A stretch of DNA of 6,060 nucleotides from Verrucomicrobiales bacterium (lineage in GTDB: Bacteria > Verrucomicrobiota > Verrucomicrobiia > Verrucomicrobiales > Akkermansiaceae): positions 1-6,060 of the forward strand of contig DPWT01000026.1 in NCBI GenBank assembly GCA_003527555.1, written 5' to 3'. The translations under genes and the position numbers were made by a program. Position 1 is the stretch's first letter. The number at the start of each line of letters is the position of its first letter. A model generated the notes under the pieces. That model saw only the letters and a program-made list of their open reading frames with translations, did no database searches and was not told the origin of the DNA. Shown here piece by piece: positions 1-5,779 of this stretch.

Positions 1-94
1 GGTTTTCCATTTCTTGTATAGATAAAATCAAATTTTTTCTCAAATGCTTCATGACGGTTCTAAACTGATCAGGCTTCGATGTTTTTTTGCTTCA

Positions 95-122
95 TTTACG
101 TTTAGTGAGGAAAGCTTATAAT
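95..122 (+). promoter_or_regulatory. Possible plus-strand sigma-70 promoter
   Basis: TTTACG (95-100, four of six matches to the -35 box), a 16-base spacer and a perfect TATAAT (117-122). Transcription would start near 128-130 and run into the hairpin terminator at 176-213. The region is AT-rich, so a chance TATAAT is possible. Confidence 0.4.
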
Positions 123-128
123 TTAAAA

Positions 129-213
129 CTGCCGACAGGCGGGGCAAATAGCTCATATCATCCTTGAAAAAGAACAAAAAAAAACAAGCAGCATGTGGCG
201 CTGCTTGTTTTTT
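129..213 (+). ncRNA. Candidate small RNA between a promoter and the shared terminator
   Basis: If the promoter at 95-122 is real, its transcript would be about 85 bases: a short GC-rich stretch with small hairpin potential (GCC-GACA-GGC near 131-140), an A-rich linker, and the strong hairpin with a T-run at 200-213. That is the shape of a bacterial trans-acting small RNA. Its 3' half is also antisense to the end of the PII transcript. No reading frame of note is present. Purely sequence-based. Confidence 0.25.
176..213. terminator. Bidirectional rho-independent terminator after the PII gene
   Basis: CAAGCAGC (185-192) pairs perfectly with GCTGCTTG (200-207) around a 7-base loop. The stem is flanked by nine A on the left (176-184) and six T on the right (208-213), so a T-tract follows the hairpin on either strand. 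On the minus strand it ends the PII transcript 20 bases past the stop codon. On the plus strand it would end any transcript coming from the leftmost 175 bases. Confidence 0.9.
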
Positions 214-232
214 AAAAAGCGGGCGGCAAACG

Positions 233-595
<363 letters not shown>

Positions 596-626
596 TTAAT
601 TCTATGTCTTGCTCCTCTCATGGCAA

Positions 627-642
627 GCAAGCATCGTGCCAA
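627..642 (-). promoter_or_regulatory. Sigma-54 (RpoN) -24/-12 promoter of the PII gene
   Basis: Read on the minus strand the site is TTGGCACGATGCTTGC. It has TGGCACG (-24 element, 635-641), four bases, then TTGC (-12 element, 627-630), with exactly 10 bases between the invariant GG and GC. This matches the RpoN consensus TGGCACG-N4-TTGC at every defined position. Transcription should start near 615, leaving a leader of about 35 bases before the PII ATG. Sigma-54 promoters need an AAA+ activator; for a PII gene NtrC is the natural candidate, but I see no clear NtrC site in the bases just upstream. Confidence 0.9.
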
Positions 643-654
643 TTTTTATTTGTT

Positions 655-667
655 CTAAGAAACTTAG
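655..667. repeat. Short inverted repeat upstream of the sigma-54 site
   Basis: CTAAG (655-659) and CTTAG (663-667) form a 5-base inverted repeat around AAA, between the dprA stop codon and the PII -24 box, which lies about 14 bases away. No T-tract follows on the minus strand, so it is a poor terminator for dprA. It could be a protein-binding site or chance. Confidence 0.3.
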
Positions 668-690
668 GATTTAAAAGCAAATTTTATTCG

Positions 691-1785
691 TTATTTAAGT
701 GTAAACCGACTGCCGGGGAGTTGCTGCACTCTACCTTGAATCTCTAATTTGAGTAGCATAGCATTGATTTCTGACAACGATAAAGTAGTGGCATGGAGCA
801 GTTCATCCACAAGTGAGGCACCATTTTCCATGGCATCGACTACCATCTGTTCGACGGGGCCTAGCGGCGGACGACGAGCTGCTTCATCGCCTTGAACGCG
901 CTCCTGTAGCGGTAGCACTGAAATATCATCAAGAATGTCGTTACCACTGGTAACTAGTACTGCTCCCTCACGAATCAGGGCGTGGCAGCCTGCCGAGCTT
1001 GGTCGATCGATTTGCCCTGGTACGGCGTAAATCGGCTTACCCATCTCGCCGGCAAGATTCGCGGTGATGAGTGCACCAGACCACTCGGGACACTCGACAA
1101 CAACAACTGCTTGCGACCAAGCTGCGACAATACGATTTCGCATCGGAAAGGTTTTTTTACTCGGTGGCATGTTGAGCGGGAACTCGGAAACGATAGCACC
1201 ATTTCCAGATGCAATTTTTTCGGCTAACGCCATGTTTTCTGGAGGATAAACTTGCCCAAGGCCCGAGCCGATCACAGCAATCGTGCGCCCCTTCGCAGCC
1301 ACGGCACCCTCGTGTGCATGAGTATCGATACCACGCGCTAGGCCAGATACTACTGTCATGCCGCTACTTGCCAGCTGGAATGCGAACTGCCGTGCAGTCT
1401 GGGTGCCGTAGTGAGTAGTTTTGCGGGAACCAACGATCGCGATGGCATGGCGGTCCACATCCTTAAGCTCACCCCATACATACAGCAGTAATGGTGGATC
1501 GTAGCTCTGGCGCAACGCTTCTGGATAATCCGCATCGTCCTGAGTCACAATTTTGAGTCCCCTCTCCTCCACCTCACGTAGCTCGGTTGTGAGATCAATG
1601 CGCTCCTCCCAGCTGCGAATAATTTCTGCTGTTTCAGGCCCGATGCCACGCACACCACTGATCTCATGTACCGCGGCAGATAAAATTGCCTCCGCGCTGC
1701 CAAATGAATCCATCAACCGCCGCACCCGGACAGGCCCGATTTTAGGCAGCATATTCAAAGCAATTAGGGCATCACGAGAGGTCAT
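691..1785 (-). CDS. dprA: DNA processing protein DprA (Smf)
   Basis: A cytosolic single-stranded-DNA-binding protein that in competent bacteria protects incoming DNA and loads RecA onto it; it is widely conserved also where competence is unknown. The 364 residues show the full three-part family layout. Helix-hairpin-helix segments lie at about 11-60 (LPKIGPVRVRRLM and SGVRGIGPETAEII). The extended Rossmann-fold core spans about 85-290, with GSR (119-121), SGLARGIDTHAHEGAV (147-162), FPMRNRIVA (213-221), SGALITA (236-242) and PGQ (256-258). A C-terminal winged-helix domain follows at about 308-364. The ATG start gives a normal N-terminus; no Shine-Dalgarno is visible. It follows rpmE2 after a 134-base gap containing a terminator, so it probably has its own weak promoter (an AT-rich TATATA lies at about 1808-1813). 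No other competence gene is in the window. Nothing suggests truncation. Confidence 0.97.
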   Translation of the reverse strand: MTSRDALIALNMLPKIGPVRVRRLMDSFGSAEAILSAAVHEISGVRGIGPETAEIIRSWEERIDLTTELREVEERGLKIVTQDDADYPEALRQSYDPPLLLYVWGELKDVDRHAIAIVGSRKTTHYGTQTARQFAFQLASSGMTVVSGLARGIDTHAHEGAVAAKGRTIAVIGSGLGQVYPPENMALAEKIASGNGAIVSEFPLNMPPSKKTFPMRNRIVAAWSQAVVVVECPEWSGALITANLAGEMGKPIYAVPGQIDRPSSAGCHALIREGAVLVTSGNDILDDISVLPLQERVQGDEAARRPPLGPVEQMVVDAMENGASLVDELLHATTLSLSEINAMLLKLEIQGRVQQLPGSRFTLK

Positions 1786-1840
1786 GCGAACAGTATGCTC
1801 ATTAGGCTATATATTCCAACTACCAAATACACTCGCTAAC

Positions 1841-1873
1841 AAAAAAACCTCTCCACGGTAAGTGGAGAGGTTT
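1841..1873 (-). terminator. Rho-independent terminator of rpmE2
   Basis: AAACCTCTCCAC (1845-1856) is perfectly complementary to GTGGAGAGGTTT (1862-1873) around the 5-base loop GGTAA, a 12-base stem. On the minus strand the hairpin is followed by a run of seven T (three of them in the stem; 1841-1847), the classic intrinsic terminator. It begins 46 bases past the rpmE2 stop codon. The plus strand has no T-run after the hairpin, so it works in one direction only and separates rpmE2 from dprA. Confidence 0.93.
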
Positions 1874-1919
1874 AGGAAAAAAGTTAGATCTTTGTTACCA
1901 GTAAGAAACAAGAGCGAAG

Positions 1920-2189
1920 CTACTTGAGCTTAGGCTTGCCTGCACGCCGGACAGAGCCAAAACGCTTCTGGAACTTGTCGATACGACCCGCGGTGTCCAC
2001 AAACTGCTTAGTGCCTGTGAAAAATGGGTGCGAATCGGATGTCACTCCTGAGGAGATGATGTAGTGATCAACACCATCAATTTGCTCGACTTTGTTGGAC
2101 TTTGCCGTCGAACGGGTGATAAATCTGGTGCCCGTAGTCATGTCTTGAAACGCGACTGGGTTGTACTCGGGATGAATTTCTGCTTTCAT
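1920..2189 (-). CDS. rpmE2: 50S ribosomal protein L31 type B
   Basis: A ribosomal protein of the large subunit that contributes to the bridge to the small subunit. The 89-residue protein starts MKAEIHPEYNPVAFQD and carries SSGVTSDSHPFFTGTKQFVDTAGRIDKF (about 46-73), the signature of the L31 family. It contains no cysteine at all, so it is the zinc-free type B paralogue, which in several bacteria replaces the zinc-binding type A form when zinc is scarce. A basic tail (RRAGKPKLK) follows the conserved part. It is the only gene here with a clear Shine-Dalgarno, GGAGGT at 2204-2209, though 14 bases from the ATG is long. Upstream arsM ends 105 bases away with no terminator between; downstream is a strong terminator. 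No obvious Zur-type palindrome was seen in front of it. Confidence 0.97.
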   Translation of the reverse strand: MKAEIHPEYNPVAFQDMTTGTRFITRSTAKSNKVEQIDGVDHYIISSGVTSDSHPFFTGTKQFVDTAGRIDKFQKRFGSVRRAGKPKLK

Positions 2190-2203
2190 AATTGGTTTGG
2201 TTT

Positions 2204-2234
2204 ACCTCCACGTTACCGACGCGGCGGGGCGTGG
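2204..2234 (-). promoter_or_regulatory. rpmE2 ribosome binding site with overlapping inverted repeat
   Basis: On the minus strand GGAGGT (plus 2204-2209) is a strong Shine-Dalgarno, but 14 bases separate it from the ATG. Its first two G also form the end of an inverted repeat, CCACG (2230-2234) with CGTGG (2208-2212), enclosing a GC-rich loop that can itself pair CCG with CGG. If transcribed, this could partly hide the ribosome site. The predicted start point near 2227 would fall inside the repeat, so only a transcript beginning further upstream, such as read-through from arsM, would carry the whole structure. Confidence 0.5.
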
Positions 2235-2262
2235 AAAATGCAGTATTTTGAGGATGTGTCAA
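2234..2262 (-). promoter_or_regulatory. Possible sigma-70 promoter of rpmE2
   Basis: A perfect -35 hexamer TTGACA lies on the minus strand (plus 2257-2262). At 16-17 bases further there is only a weak -10 (CATTTT or ATTTTC, 2234-2240). The strong -35 and the position in the arsM-rpmE2 gap make it plausible that rpmE2 is started here; the poor -10 keeps this uncertain. Confidence 0.4.
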
Positions 2263-2294
2263 GTCGTTACCTCATATGCTTAAGAAAAATATAT

Positions 2295-3443
2295 CTAGCA
2301 GCAACTATCACCATCACAACAATCTTCGGCCTCTTTGGTGACGTCATAACCCTCACCTTTGGTCTCCCTGGGATGGCGTGTACGGGTGCCATCACAATCA
2401 GCGAAATTTTCTGCCTGCTCGAGTGGGATATTTTCCAATGGGTCAAGGAATTGGAATGAGTTGCCATATGGCTCATTTTGGAAAATCTGGTACGTTTTAT
2501 CGCACACCGCGTAGCGCTTGCCGCGCTCCATGGCATGTCCATCATCGTCCACAACACTCTTGAAAGGTCCTCGGTAAATGACTGCCTGGTTACGCTCAAG
2601 ACAAATACCCTGTTTGCCTTTCCAGGCGCGCACAGTAACCGAACGAAACTCAATCCCCTCAACCGTCTTCCACGGCTTTGATTCGAATTTTACAAACTCA
2701 ATCCCGTAAAATCCAGCATCCTCAAACGCACGAGCAAATCCATCCTCAGTAAGAGCACCTGAAATACATCCACTCCATAGGTGGTCATCTTTTTGTAAAT
2801 GCTCAGGCACTGGCTCGTCCGCGACAATATCTGAAATCACGGCTCGCCCACCCTTTTTAAGCACTCGAAAAATCTCTGCAAATAGCTGGGGTTTGAGCTG
2901 GGGCTCAACCAGATTCAGCACACAATTAGACACTACCACATCTATACTGTTATCAGGAATCATCGTCTGATCTCTACGTAACTTCTCTGCAACTGCTTCC
3001 ATTTCAAGCCACGCATTCGCGTCTGAAATTGGCGAGGATTTAAGCTCATTTTCTAACAAATCAAGATCAAGCGCAAGATCTTGAATACGCCCTTTACGAA
3101 ACTCACAATTGGAAAAACCTATTTTTTCGGCCACCATTGGCGCGTTCCGTTCAGCCACTTCAAGCATTGCGTCGGTCATGTCTACGCCGATCACTTTCCC
3201 CTCAGGTCCAACAATCTGACTGGCGATGAAACATATTTTACCCGTTCCACTACCCAGATCTAACACGGCATCACCAGGCTCGACCCACTGAGAAGGATCA
3301 CCACAACCGTAGTCTTTTTCGATAACCTCTGCAGGAATAATCTTGAGAAACTCTGGGTTGTAATCGACTGGGCAGCAAAGTGCCTGCTCTTGAGCTTCTG
3401 CAGCATCAGCATAGCGATTCTTAACTGCAAATTCAGTTTTCAT
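2295..3443 (-). CDS. arsM: Arsenite S-adenosylmethionine methyltransferase (ArsM-like) with Cys-rich C-terminal extension
   Basis: Likely a cytosolic enzyme that methylates arsenite with S-adenosylmethionine to methylated arsenicals. The class I methyltransferase core has VLDLGSGTGKICF (60-72, SAM motif I) and VIGVDMT (84-90, motif II). ArsM marks are YGCGDPS (Cys47), SNCVLNLV (Cys174) and LWSGCISGAL (Cys226), corresponding to the three conserved arsenic-binding cysteines of the family. The 382 residues are more than the minimal ArsM: after about residue 274 there is an extra domain (Cys281, Cys314, Cys350, with IYRGPFK and DDDGH) and a tail ending CCDGDSCC. A vicinal pair also lies near the N-terminus (Cys23-Cys24); 14 cysteines in all. 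No Shine-Dalgarno precedes the ATG. It follows the protease gene by 45 bases and could share its transcript. No arsR, acr3, arsC or arsS is in the window. A related thiol-chemistry methyltransferase acting on another metalloid cannot be excluded. Confidence 0.85.
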   Translation of the reverse strand: MKTEFAVKNRYADAAEAQEQALCCPVDYNPEFLKIIPAEVIEKDYGCGDPSQWVEPGDAVLDLGSGTGKICFIASQIVGPEGKVIGVDMTDAMLEVAERNAPMVAEKIGFSNCEFRKGRIQDLALDLDLLENELKSSPISDANAWLEMEAVAEKLRRDQTMIPDNSIDVVVSNCVLNLVEPQLKPQLFAEIFRVLKKGGRAVISDIVADEPVPEHLQKDDHLWSGCISGALTEDGFARAFEDAGFYGIEFVKFESKPWKTVEGIEFRSVTVRAWKGKQGICLERNQAVIYRGPFKSVVDDDGHAMERGKRYAVCDKTYQIFQNEPYGNSFQFLDPLENIPLEQAENFADCDGTRTRHPRETKGEGYDVTKEAEDCCDGDSCC

Positions 3444-3488
3444 AGTTAGATAGAGAGTGGGAATTATTTTTATTGATCAGCTTCAAAA

Positions 3489-4337
3489 TCACTCGAGTAA
3501 CTCACGTATCGCGCTGACCGGCACACAGTTTCGTATGACCATCTGGAACGGCCCTTGTTTATCTGTCTTCTTTTTTGAAGGATAGTATATACTCTGCGTA
3601 CTTGATACCATACCCACCAAATTTCCATTAGAGTCCATTACCGGTCCACCGCTGGAGCCACGTGCAAATTCAGCTGTCACTGCCATGATAGTTGCCCCAG
3701 CTCGACCGGAACCTCGCCTTTTGTAGTATCGTGATACTTTTCCAGATGTATAGGTATAAAAACGCGAATCAGGGTGGGCGATAATGTGCAAATCAGATCC
3801 AACAGCCGCATCCGGACCCAGTGTAATGGGCTTGTATTTGCCCTCGCCAACGCGGAAAATAGCCACGTCGCTCCGTTTACTCGCGGCAAGGATCTCTGTC
3901 ACGGGCGCAAATTTACCATCACGTGTCATTACTCCAAAACCAGCTACCTCTTTACCGGCAAATACGTGATAATTTGTCACCATGACTCCATCAGCTGTCA
4001 GGACCCATCCAGTGGCAGCCCCCGAGCTATGCCATTCGGTGCAACGATCACATTTGTAAACAGATGCCACCGCTACCACACTATCGGCTCGGCTTTCATA
4101 GATATTTTCCAGCGGTGAAACCTGCACATTTGGCAATTCGAGTTTTACCTTATTTCGTTTTAGCTGTTCGACAAGACCTGCCCAGTCGAGCGTCATTTTT
4201 TTCTCCACCAAACTACCCACATTTAAGGGCACCTGCTTGAGGATTTTCTGATCATCTATAACGTTTATAGTGGTATCCCCCACCACATATCCAGCCAATG
4301 GCAGACAAGCTGATATGGAAGCAATCAAGCATTTCAT
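3489..4337 (-). CDS. Exported trypsin-like (HtrA/DegP-type fold) serine protease
   Basis: Probably an endopeptidase acting outside the cytoplasm. The 282-residue protein has a full catalytic triad: His124 in VTNYHVF, Asp157 in SDVAIF, and Ser229 in RGSSGGPV. A hydrophobic N-terminus (about 1-19, ending AGYVVGD) looks like a signal peptide; ISAC at 8-11 resembles a lipobox, but the hydrophobic stretch before it is very short, so a lipoprotein is only an alternative. Residues 21-85 are a segment of unknown role before the protease domain. A CDRC motif at 96-99, just before the first strands of the domain, may form a disulfide or bind a metal. There is no PDZ domain after the protease domain, unlike true DegP. 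It starts 51 bases after the aminopeptidase stop codon and is followed by arsM, all co-directional. No Shine-Dalgarno is visible at the ATG. Substrate unknown. Confidence 0.9.
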   Translation of the reverse strand: MKCLIASISACLPLAGYVVGDTTINVIDDQKILKQVPLNVGSLVEKKMTLDWAGLVEQLKRNKVKLELPNVQVSPLENIYESRADSVVAVASVYKCDRCTEWHSSGAATGWVLTADGVMVTNYHVFAGKEVAGFGVMTRDGKFAPVTEILAASKRSDVAIFRVGEGKYKPITLGPDAAVGSDLHIIAHPDSRFYTYTSGKVSRYYKRRGSGRAGATIMAVTAEFARGSSGGPVMDSNGNLVGMVSSTQSIYYPSKKKTDKQGPFQMVIRNCVPVSAIRELLE

Positions 4338-4374
4338 GTCGATTGATCTACCGCCCTATTTGGTTAGTGTAAAG

Positions 4375-4403
4375 AATCATCCAGATGATTAACTCTGAGT
4401 CAA
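4375..4403 (-). promoter_or_regulatory. Possible internal promoter and palindromic operator before the protease gene
   Basis: On the minus strand TTGACT (4398-4403) and GATGAT (4376-4381) are 16 bases apart, five and four matches to the sigma-70 -35 and -10 boxes. The -10 lies within a perfect inverted repeat, AATCATC (4375-4381) and GATGATT (4384-4390) around CA, which also covers the aminopeptidase stop codon (4389-4391). A 2-base centre suits a DNA operator better than an RNA hairpin. The site would allow the protease and arsM to be expressed apart from the aminopeptidase. No factor can be named. Confidence 0.4.
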
Positions 4404-5582
4404 GGCACGCATTAAGTAGTCAGATGGGTGAAAATCCTTAATAATAGTCTCATTTTGATCACCCCTCTTCATTCTTACCTCGCTGATGTTGAAGTTTGGC
4501 GTTTTGTGAGGTGCAAAAAGAATATCGTCATGAGTACTATTTTCGTGCTGTTTGAACATAGTGGGTATGATATCTCCGCCCAAATGATCATCACGACCTG
4601 TCGCAAGGTGGCAGGTTCCTAGAACCTTCTCATCCTGAATATCTGAACCTGATACTGGAAGCACCTGTGTGCCAAAACCAAGTTCACCGAGCGTGCCAGT
4701 CATCGGATCATCAGCTAAGCGCTGGTTGTGCGCATCAATAGTAGCCTGGTCTCCTTGAATTAGAGTAGAACTTACTATGTTTCTATCGATTACTTCAAGC
4801 ACGCCCAGGGTGCCGTCTTCGTATTTCATCGGAAAATGCCCACGGGCATCGGTTGGGACGAAATACACTTCACCTGCAGGTAAGTTTGCTACGTCGGGAG
4901 ACGTCCCCTTGCACAGCCCATGGCTTTTCTGTGCGTCTTGTCCGTTGAGGCCCAGCCATGTAGTAAGCACGCGTCCGTCTTCCAGAGCAAAATCAATTTC
5001 GATAGAATCTGCACCCGTCATTGCTAAGCGAACTTTTTCTGCATCAGCAGACACTTCATCATAATTGACCGATAATCCAGATCTAAGAATCACATCATTC
5101 ACCCCATGCATAGTGGCACCTCGAAATCCAAACTCTTTGCATTTTGCAGTTAGTGGTGCTGTTGCACTCCAGTCAGTGATACAGAGGATAATATCATAAT
5201 TAGAATAAATATCACGATCGAGTGAAAGCTCATTCCCATCAACATCCCAACATGGATCCTGCATATCTAGGTTGGAACCATTGGTGCAATAGTAGGCAAA
5301 CATCTCACCTCCCGTCATACCCAACTGACTCATTACCCCAGCATGCAAAGCCTTGTAAAAATGTTCATGCGCATTTTTTTGCACTGCAAAACCATCCTCA
5401 TCCAGATAGGCAAATCCCTTCATCATTGATGCAGGATCGTCAAAATCTAATAAAATACATACGCGACATCCCTGCGTAGGTTCAAATACTGTATCCAGCA
5501 AACGAGCCAAATCAAATGCCTCATATTCACGCTTACTGGGGTCACGAATAACTTCTTCAGTCAGGTAATTTTCCAATAACAT
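4389..5582 (-). CDS. Probable M29-family metallo-aminopeptidase (AmpS/leucyl aminopeptidase-like)
   Basis: Likely a cytosolic metal-dependent aminopeptidase removing N-terminal residues from peptides; there is no signal peptide. The 397-residue length fits family M29. The C-terminal half carries a ligand pattern like that of the family: Glu238 in LPAGEVYFVPTDARG, Glu300 in LGELGFG, His325 in VLGTCHLATGRDD, and His351 with Asp353 in STHDDILF. Order and spacing resemble those of Thermus and Staphylococcus M29 enzymes as I remember them. The N-terminal half (from about 20 to 200) is divergent, so substrate preference cannot be read. The ATG at 5580-5582 lies only six bases from a perfect TATAAT, implying a leaderless mRNA; the next in-frame Met codons (residues 53 and 54) would cut into the N-terminal domain, so I keep this start. 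First gene of a possible three-gene unit with the protease and arsM. Confidence 0.8.
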   Translation of the reverse strand: MLLENYLTEEVIRDPSKREYEAFDLARLLDTVFEPTQGCRVCILLDFDDPASMMKGFAYLDEDGFAVQKNAHEHFYKALHAGVMSQLGMTGGEMFAYYCTNGSNLDMQDPCWDVDGNELSLDRDIYSNYDIILCITDWSATAPLTAKCKEFGFRGATMHGVNDVILRSGLSVNYDEVSADAEKVRLAMTGADSIEIDFALEDGRVLTTWLGLNGQDAQKSHGLCKGTSPDVANLPAGEVYFVPTDARGHFPMKYEDGTLGVLEVIDRNIVSSTLIQGDQATIDAHNQRLADDPMTGTLGELGFGTQVLPVSGSDIQDEKVLGTCHLATGRDDHLGGDIIPTMFKQHENSTHDDILFAPHKTPNFNISEVRMKRGDQNETIIKDFHPSDYLMRALTQS

Positions 5583-5588
5583 GCGGGT

Positions 5589-5616
5589 ATTATAAGTTGT
5601 TATGACCTTCTCACAA
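5589..5616 (-). promoter_or_regulatory. Sigma-70 promoter of the aminopeptidase gene (leaderless start)
   Basis: On the minus strand TTGTGA (5611-5616, four of six -35 matches), a 16-base spacer and a perfect TATAAT (5589-5594). Only ACCCGC (5583-5588) separates the -10 box from the ATG, so transcription should begin at or within a base or two of the start codon. Confidence 0.65.
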
Positions 5617-5689
5617 GTGGAAGTTTATCAAGATTAATAATCCCTGCTAAACTAGGGTATATATTAACCACTTGCCATAACCTGAAAAT

Positions 5690-5711
5690 ATCATAAGCCT
5701 AGGCATATCAT
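5690..5711. repeat. Imperfect palindrome and direct repeat in the divergent intergenic region
   Basis: Centred at 5700/5701 is GCCTAGGC (5697-5704), with outer arms ATA and TAT matching except for one mismatched pair; two further pairs match beyond a second mismatch (5690-5691 with 5710-5711). The same stretch contains ATATCAT twice in direct orientation (5688-5694 and 5705-5711), 17 bases apart. Its position between the divergent aminopeptidase and ThuA genes is where an operator would be expected. The remaining intergenic sequence is AT-rich, and I see no convincing plus-strand promoter for the ThuA gene. Confidence 0.35.
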
Positions 5712-5779
5712 CTCACCGTCTTAACTCCACAACGCGGCGGCCCTCAAGAAAACCTCATAAACAATAGAAATCTCCTGAT

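Noticed and set aside
1..52. Minus-strand frame starting ATG at 50-52 and open to the window start (17 codons, MKHLRKNLILSIQ...).
   Set aside because: Too short to judge, no ribosome site and no recognisable family. It could be the start of the next gene downstream, but the sequence shown cannot support that.
612..617. GAGGAG on the minus strand as Shine-Dalgarno for the PII gene.
   Set aside because: It lies about 31 bases from the ATG, overlaps the predicted sigma-54 start point, and has no start codon at proper distance.
2295..2330. Possible selenoprotein or frameshifted end of ArsM because of the odd CCDGDSCC tail.
   Set aside because: The tail is read in frame without an internal TGA and ends at a normal TAG. 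Terminal Cys pairs occur in ArsM proteins, so no recoding is needed.
2064..2459. Plus-strand open frame of 131 codons.
   Set aside because: It lies antisense across rpmE2 and the end of arsM, both strongly supported, and the product has no recognisable domain.
2267..2662. Minus-strand open frame of 131 codons inside the arsM 3' region in another frame.
   Set aside because: The arsM frame encodes recognisable conserved sequence throughout; the alternative product is low-complexity and unlike any family. It is also not evidence of a frameshift, since arsM reads through intact.
3774..4118. Plus-strand open frame of 114 codons opposite the protease gene.
   Set aside because: Antisense to the catalytic domain with His124 and Asp157; no start signal and no domain.
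5642..5657. CCCT...AGGG inverted repeat in the divergent gap as a terminator or operator.
   Set aside because: Only four to five base pairs with a long loop and no T-run; expected by chance in a region of this size.
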